From NCBI RefSeq assembly GCF_003347595.2, contig NZ_QCZK02000051.1, positions 62,001 to 126,000 on the forward strand: 64,000 bases of DNA. Reading direction: 5' to 3'. The stretch comes from Botryobacter ruber. GTDB lineage: Bacteria > Bacteroidota > Bacteroidia > Cytophagales > Hymenobacteraceae. The notes under the pieces are model-generated. The model saw only the letters and a program-made list of their open reading frames with translations, did not search any database and was not told where the DNA came from. A program made the translations under genes and the position numbers. Below are positions 59,278 through 64,000 of this stretch, one piece after another. Each line of letters starts with the position of its first letter. Position 1 is the stretch's first letter.

Positions 59278-60987
59278 CTACTTCATTAATTCCTGCAAAG
59301 GTTTGCCTACCGTTCCGTTTGGCTCCTGGATATAAAGCCAGGAAGCAATGGTAGGGGCAATGTCTGCTACTTCTACTGCTGCCGAGCTTTCTCCGGGCTT
59401 CACATTCCAGCCGTACCAGAGCAGCGGCACGTGGGTGTCGTAGTTGGAGTAAGAGCCGTGCGTTGTCCCTTTCGGATTTCTGCCTCCTTCATACCAACCT
59501 GGCTGCAACACCACCAGCACATCACCTGAACGGGTAGCATTATAACCATTCACCATTCTCACGACCATACCCTCCGTCCAGCCGCTCCGCTGTATACTTT
59601 CTGCGGACATAGCTCGCGCCACTGCTTCGAAACGGGTTACGTATCCTGCTACTTTTTCCTGTACTTCCAGCCTGTTCAGTTTTTTGGACTCAATCAGCTT
59701 CCGGTTCAGGTAGAGCTGCTGGTTGGTATACTGTTCTACCCATTTACCTGCACCATAGGTTTTATCCAGGTACTGCTCGGTAGAGTCTCTTATGACTGCT
59801 GCTAAGGAAACGCCAGCCGGCACCCGGTTATCGCGCAGAAAAGCAGGAACCTGCACTGCGCCATGGTCTGCCGTTAAAAAGACCAGCACATTTTCTTTTC
59901 CCAGTTTCTTCTCCAGTTGGGTCAGCAGCTTTTCAAGTTCACGGTCCAGGCGCAGGTAAATATCCTGTATTTCAACTGAGTTTGGTCCGAAACTATGGCC
60001 AACATAGTCGGTAGTAGAAAAACTAACCGCTAAAAAGTCAGTATAATTCCCTTTCCCTAATTTTTCATTTTGTAAAGCTGCAATTGCAAAATCAGCAGTC
60101 AGGGTATTACCACCGGGCAACAAGCGCAACAGCTCGTAATCTTTTTTACGAATCGCAGGTATGTCATGCGGAAATACAGGCTGCTTTTCGCCGGGCAGTG
60201 TGTTTTCCCATGGCACATTGTCGGCCGAGCTTTCTGTATACTGGTCCAGCGGCAGCAGGGTATTCCACACCTGCCCCAGGTACTGGTCCGGGTATTTTTT
60301 GCTGTTGAACTCCTGTACCCATTGCGGCAGCTCATTTCTGTAGAAAGTGCTTGTGATCCAGTTCCCGCTAGGAGAATCAAACCAGTAGGCGCCATTTCCC
60401 ATGTGCCCTGCCGGTAATATGGAGCCCCTGTCTTTCATGGAGATGCCTATTACTTTAGCCCCCATGTTGGTTGCCAAACGAAGTTCATCGGTTATGGTGG
60501 TCGTGTACAGATTGCGCGGCGACATCAGGCCTGCATCGGAGTTACTTCCTACTGTCTTTACAGTCTTATCTTCTACACAATACACCGATTTTCCTGTTTC
60601 ACGATCATACCAGAAATTGCCAATGATCCCATTCAGGGCAGGTACGCTTCCTGTATAAATAGAGGCATGGCCGGGCCCGGTATAGGTTGGCACATAGCTG
60701 TATTGCGCATATTTAAAATTAAAGCCCTGGCTTACCAGTTTCTTGAAACCACCCGCGCCATATTTATCCCAGTAGCGGTACAGGAAGTCATAGCGCATTT
60801 GGTCTACCACTATCCCAACCACCAGCTTTGGTCGTGCTAATGTAGCTGCCTGCTGCTGCTGCGTTTCCTTCGTACCCGAAGTTGTTTTAGCCGTACCTGT
60901 GCATGCTCCCAGAAAAACGATGAACAGAAGTAACAAACAACTGCGTTGCAACTTCAGGGGTAACAATATACTAATTTTTTTATTCAT
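59278..60987 (-). CDS. Alkaline phosphatase, PafA-like lipoprotein
   Basis: A 569-residue phosphatase of the alkaline phosphatase superfamily. The N-terminal lipobox is FLGAC (Cys29). The nucleophilic Thr lies in YVPTYTGPGHASIYTG, and metal ligands are visible as VVGIVVDQMRYDFL, SFSTTDYVGHSFGPNSVE and FLTADHGAVQVP; a further ligand His is in KGTTHGSYSNYDTHVPLLW. It is likely a periplasmic phosphate scavenger like PafA of Elizabethkingia. No pho-box is known for this group. A TAAATTTG element lies upstream. Confidence 0.9.
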   Translation of the reverse strand: MNKKISILLPLKLQRSCLLLLFIVFLGACTGTAKTTSGTKETQQQQAATLARPKLVVGIVVDQMRYDFLYRYWDKYGAGGFKKLVSQGFNFKYAQYSYVPTYTGPGHASIYTGSVPALNGIIGNFWYDRETGKSVYCVEDKTVKTVGSNSDAGLMSPRNLYTTTITDELRLATNMGAKVIGISMKDRGSILPAGHMGNGAYWFDSPSGNWITSTFYRNELPQWVQEFNSKKYPDQYLGQVWNTLLPLDQYTESSADNVPWENTLPGEKQPVFPHDIPAIRKKDYELLRLLPGGNTLTADFAIAALQNEKLGKGNYTDFLAVSFSTTDYVGHSFGPNSVEIQDIYLRLDRELEKLLTQLEKKLGKENVLVFLTADHGAVQVPAFLRDNRVPAGVSLAAVIRDSTEQYLDKTYGAGKWVEQYTNQQLYLNRKLIESKKLNRLEVQEKVAGYVTRFEAVARAMSAESIQRSGWTEGMVVRMVNGYNATRSGDVLVVLQPGWYEGGRNPKGTTHGSYSNYDTHVPLLWYGWNVKPGESSAAVEVADIAPTIASWLYIQEPNGTVGKPLQELMK

Positions 60988-61013
60988 TTTTACCTGTTAC
61001 AGTTTTGGGCGTT

Positions 61014-61021
61014 CAAATTTA
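61014..61021 (-). promoter_or_regulatory. Candidate -7 element (TAAATTTG) for the PafA-like gene
   Basis: Minus-strand TAnnTTTG match 27 bp upstream of the start codon. Confidence 0.45.
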
Positions 61022-61128
61022 GCTACATTTTATGTGGTAAGCTGTTTTTTGTCATCTTCCTGTGCGAAGGCGCTTCTTCTTGTTTTCACACTTCTTTAGC
61101 CTGTGTTGTTTCTCTTTTTTTATTTTAC

Positions 61129-61154
61129 CTGCAGCCACCACAGCCATTGCTGCT
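61129..61154 (-). repeat. Family A repeat
   Basis: Minus-oriented copy (CTGCAGCCACCACAGCCATT on the plus strand). Confidence 0.7.
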
Positions 61155-61272
61155 ACAACAGGTTATTCGGGGCTTTGCAAACATCTCTCTTGCTGCTCCT
61201 ACTGTAACCAAGGGTACTACTTATACCAAATCGCATAAAGTACATTCCAGTACATGACCTCCAGTAGTTAGC

Positions 61273-61316
61273 TTGACTGCAGTTCGCCCACAAGATCCCC
61301 TTCGGGAATGACAAAG
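61273..61316. repeat. Family F repeat, second copy
   Basis: TTCGCCCACAAGATCC..TTCGGGAATGACAAA, closely like 9888-9921 over about 35 bp. Confidence 0.7.
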
Positions 61317-61376
61317 AGGGAATTGTTTTGTGAAACTGATTAAATACTAGCTGGTATTACACATTATTTTTATTTG

Positions 61377-61405
61377 CTGCACCTGCCACCACACCCACTG
61401 CTCCT
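61377..61405 (-). repeat. Family A repeat
   Basis: Minus-oriented copy (CACCTGCCACCACACCCACT on the plus strand). Confidence 0.7.
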
Positions 61406-61448
61406 GCAAATTTTTTTTTCGGGTGCGAAATAAGAGAGGGGGCTAAAC

Positions 61449-61480
61449 AAAAACGCCCACTTTTCAGATGGGCGTTTTTC
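61449..61480 (-). terminator. Terminator of atpG
   Basis: AAAAACGCCCA (61449-61459) pairs with TGGGCGTTTTT (61469-61479). On the minus strand it follows the atpG stop and ends in T residues. Confidence 0.85.
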
Positions 61481-61499
61481 TGCGTACTTATTTTTCTTT

Positions 61500-62393
61500 T
61501 TATCCTGCGGCCAACGCCTCTGCACCTCCAACAATTTCGAGAATTTCTTTGGTGATGGCGGCCTGACGTGTTCTGTTATATGTCAGCTTCAGCTCCTTCA
61601 ACAATTCACCTGCGTTCTCAGTAGCCTTATCCATAGCTGTCATTCGGGCGCCGTGTTCAGAGGCATTCGATTCCAGTACCGCTTTATACACCTGTATCTT
61701 AAGCGACTTTGGTATCAGCTCCTGGATAATTTCTTCTTTAGAAGGTTCGAAAGAATAATCTGGTATAATTGCGGCAGACTTGTTCTCTTCAAGCGGCTTC
61801 TCTACAATCGGCAGAAACTGTTCTGTACGTACAATCTGTGTTGCTACATTTTTAAACTCGTTATAGATCAGATCTACCTGGTCAAATTCACCAGCTACAA
61901 ATCCATTCATTGCTCTCTCTGCAGCTTCTCTTACTGTATCGAAAGAAAGGTTATGGAACGTGTTGGTGTAGTTGCTTATTACTTTATAGCCTTTTTTGGC
62001 CAAAGCTTCATTTCCTTTTCTACCTATAGTCAGAAACGTTACATTTCCGCTTGCTAACTGGCTGCTGTATTTTGTAGTAGCTAAAGCGATGGAAGCTTTA
62101 ACAATATTTGAGTTAAAGGCACCGGCCAGGCCACGGTCAGAGGTTACAGCAATAATCAACACCCGGTTTACGTCACGCTTTACCGAGTATTCATTCGCTA
62201 CTGCAGCACCTTCTGTAAGAGTTGACAAATTTGCTAAGATGCCGCTCAGACGCTGTGCGTAAGGGCGCATACGCAAAATGTTATCCTGTGCTCGCCTTAG
62301 CTTAGCAGCAGATACCATTTTCATGGCTTTCGTAATCTGCTGTGTAGACGATACCGATACGATCCGGTTCCTAACCTCCTTTAAATTAGCCAT
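61500..62393 (-). CDS. atpG: F1 ATP synthase gamma subunit
   Basis: A 297-residue rotor shaft subunit. The N-terminal helix starts MANLKEVRNRIVSVSSTQQITKAMKMVSAAKLRRAQ, with the conserved TSDRGLAGAFNSNI, and the C-terminal helix is ARMTAMDKATENAGELLKELKLTYNRTRQAAITKEILEIVGGAEAL. Length is normal. It follows atpA at 63 bp on the same strand; a terminator ends the run. Confidence 0.96.
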   Translation of the reverse strand: MANLKEVRNRIVSVSSTQQITKAMKMVSAAKLRRAQDNILRMRPYAQRLSGILANLSTLTEGAAVANEYSVKRDVNRVLIIAVTSDRGLAGAFNSNIVKASIALATTKYSSQLASGNVTFLTIGRKGNEALAKKGYKVISNYTNTFHNLSFDTVREAAERAMNGFVAGEFDQVDLIYNEFKNVATQIVRTEQFLPIVEKPLEENKSAAIIPDYSFEPSKEEIIQELIPKSLKIQVYKAVLESNASEHGARMTAMDKATENAGELLKELKLTYNRTRQAAITKEILEIVGGAEALAAG

Positions 62394-62456
62394 ATATGTA
62401 GTAAATAAAGACCAGCAGAAAAATTATTGTTTCTTCCGCTGGTCTTTACCTTTATA

Positions 62457-64000
62457 TTACTTGTTGTATTTAGCAGTTACTTCTTTTGCAACTTGTTTCA
62501 GCGTATCTGTAATCTGATCGTCCAGTTTACCTTTTCTCAAACCTTCCAGTACATCAGCATGCTGTGCACGAAGCGCTCTGATCATGTCGCTTTCAAATGT
62601 TTTCATCTCCGTTACCGGCACTTTATCCACCAGACCAGTTGTACAGCAGTAGATAACAGCAACTTGCTCTTCTACAGGCACTGGCGAGAACTGTGGCTGC
62701 TTCAGCATCTCCAGGTTACGACGACCACGCTCAATAGTAAGTTTGGTAGCAGCATCCAGGTCAGAACCGAATTTTGCAAACGCTTCCAGTTCACGGAACT
62801 GCGCCTGATCCAGCTTCAGTGTACCCGCTACCTTCTTCATGGACTTAATCTGTGCAGAACCACCCACACGCGACACCGAGATACCCACGTTGATTGCAGG
62901 ACGGATACCAGAGTTGAACAGGTTGGTCTCCAGGAAGATCTGTCCGTCGGTAATGGAGATAACGTTTGTCGGGATATACGCCGAAACGTCACCTGCCTGC
63001 GTTTCAATAATTGGTAACGCTGTTAAAGAACCACCACCTTTTACCAATGGACGGATAGAATCCGGAAGGTCGTTCATGCCTTGTGCAATGGCATCAGAAG
63101 CGTTTACTTTTGCAGCACGCTCCAGCAAGCGGGAGTGCAGGTAGAATACGTCTCCAGGATATGCTTCGCGGCCTGGAGGCCTTCTTAGCAGAAGCGACAC
63201 TTCACGGTAAGCAACCGCCTGCTTCGACAAGTCATCATATACAACCAGTGCAGGACGGCCTGTATCGCGGAAATATTCCCCGATAGCAGCACCTGTAAAT
63301 GGCGCAAAGAACTGCATTGGAGCAGGATCAGAAGCAGAAGCAGAAACTACAACAGAATAATCCATTGCTCCACCATCCTGTAATGCTTTCACGATCTGAG
63401 CAACTGTAGAAGCTTTCTGGCCAACGGCTACATAGATACAGAACACAGGCTCTCCTTTTTCGTAGAATTCGCGCTGGTTCAGGATTGTATCGATCGCAAC
63501 AGCAGTTTTACCAGTCTGACGGTCGCCGATGATAAGCTCACGCTGGCCACGACCGATCGGAATCATGGAGTCGATCGCCTTGATACCAGTCTGCAAAGGC
63601 TCGTTTACCGGCTGACGGAAAATTACACCCGGTGCTTTACGCTCCAGGGGCATTTCATACAGAGTACCTGCTATTGGTCCTCTGCCGTCTATTGGCTGGC
63701 CCAGCGTGTTTACCACACGACCAATGATACCTTCACCTATTTTTACCGAGGCAATACGGTTTGTTCTTTTAACTGTGTCGCCTTCTTTAATGTCAGTGTA
63801 GTCACCTAACAATACGGCACCCACATTGTCTTCCTCCAGGTTCAGTACGAGCGCCTGAAGACCGTTATTAAATTCCAGCAACTCGCCAGATTGAGCTTTA
63901 GAAAGCCCATAGATACGAGCAACACCGTCACCCACTGTCAGTACAGTACCTACTTCTTCCAGTTCTGCCTCAGAACGGAAGTTGGATAACTGTTCTCTAA
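62457..64000 (-). CDS. atpA: F1 ATP synthase alpha subunit (5' end outside window)
   Basis: The C-terminal 514 or so residues of the alpha subunit. The frame continues through the right edge (reading [20 protein letters not shown] at the border), so the first 10-20 residues are missing. Visible are the P-loop [14 protein letters not shown], the noncatalytic-site motif [46 protein letters not shown], and [20 protein letters not shown]. It forms the alpha3beta3 head with AtpD. Downstream is atpG. Confidence 0.96.
   Translation of the reverse strand, partial: REQLSNFRSEAELEEVGTVLTVGDGVARIYGLSKAQSGELLEFNNGLQALVLNLEEDNVGAVLLGDYTDIKEGDTVKRTNRIASVKIGEGIIGRVVNTLGQPIDGRGPIAGTLYEMPLERKAPGVIFRQPVNEPLQTGIKAIDSMIPIGRGQRELIIGDRQTGKTAVAIDTILNQREFYEKGEPVFCIYVAVGQKASTVAQIVKALQDGGAMDYSVVVSASASDPAPMQFFAPFTGAAIGEYFRDTGRPALVVYDDLSKQAVAYREVSLLLRRPPGREAYPGDVFYLHSRLLERAAKVNASDAIAQGMNDLPDSIRPLVKGGGSLTALPIIETQAGDVSAYIPTNVISITDGQIFLETNLFNSGIRPAINVGISVSRVGGSAQIKSMKKVAGTLKLDQAQFRELEAFAKFGSDLDAATKLTIERGRRNLEMLKQPQFSPVPVEEQVAVIYCCTTGLVDKVPVTEMKTFESDMIRALRAQHADVLEGLRKGKLDDQITDTLKQVAKEVTAKYNK

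Larger units (their letters stand above)
60988..61499. other. Gap of 512 bp rich in repeats
   Basis: Holds the PafA -7 element, two family A copies, one family F copy and the atpG terminator. No supported gene. Confidence 0.6.

Noticed and set aside
1-64000. Search for tRNA, rRNA, transposase, integrase or phage genes
   Set aside because: None could be recognised by eye in any gap or among the proteins.

Overview
The window is a stretch of chromosome from a Bacteroidota bacterium, most likely a Cytophagales/Hymenobacteraceae (Pontibacter-like) species. The support is gliding and type IX secretion genes (gldB, gldD, gldE, a SprF/PorP protein and a type B sorted giant protein), the mutY-ssb-gldE-gldD order, the TAnnTTTG type of promoter upstream of several genes, the small ribosomal protein bTHX, and a PafA-type phosphatase. 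I see no phage, transposase, plasmid, CRISPR array, rRNA or tRNA. The genes are mostly housekeeping.

Layout. 1-4.7 kb: MurQ and a sugar kinase (cell-wall sugar recycling), a cytochrome b5-like protein, an arginase-fold protein with an incomplete metal site, and a lipoprotein amidohydrolase. 4.9-13.1 kb: a beta-oxidation locus (acyl-CoA ligase, MarR regulator, FadN-type hydroxyacyl-CoA dehydrogenase, thiolase, acyl-CoA dehydrogenase). 13.2-18.8 kb: glycosyltransferase, secreted unknown protein, RecG, membrane protein. 18.8-27.7 kb: gldD-gldE-ssb-mutY on one strand, then HU, a TPR protein, a tiny basic mS38-like protein and RNase G on the other, then a beta-barrel protein and GldB. 27.9-34.4 kb: glycosyltransferase, small secreted proteins, Nth, an ECF sigma factor with a small putative anti-sigma protein, truncated haemoglobin and bTHX. 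35-40.2 kb: UvrA, a stand-alone H-NOX haem protein and a STAS-like protein. 40.6-47.5 kb: the T9SS substrate plus SprF pair, a YitT-type membrane protein and an NHLRC2-like thioredoxin/NHL protein. 47.8-52.5 kb: nuoA, nuoB, nuoC and nuoD, interrupted by other sequence. 52.6-64 kb: PAP2 phosphatase, DUF5686 protein, NAD(P)HX repair enzyme, UbiA-like protein, pyrophosphatase, PafA phosphatase, and atpG/atpA (atpA runs off the right edge).

The feature that ordinary annotation does not explain is the intergenic sequence. At least five short repeat families recur, never inside the genes listed here: (A) a roughly 29-bp GC-rich motif, GGCTATGGTGGCAGGTGCAG at its core, often as facing pairs that make long hairpins; (B) tandem runs of GTTAGAGAGTTTGGGA-like units; (C) a GAGACG..CGTCTC palindrome; (D) a GGTTGAA..TTCAACC hairpin; (E) ATCCTGATTCAGACAAA. 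They occur in a fixed order B-D-C-E-A in composite elements, the most complete being 34500-34928, bracketed by inverted B arrays. A sixth motif (F, ACAAGATCC..GATGACAAA) and a separate 134-bp fold-back between nuoA and nuoB add to this. These repeats separate genes of the fad and nuo groups and in one case supply a stop codon. They are the best candidate here for an undescribed mobile or regulatory sequence family.
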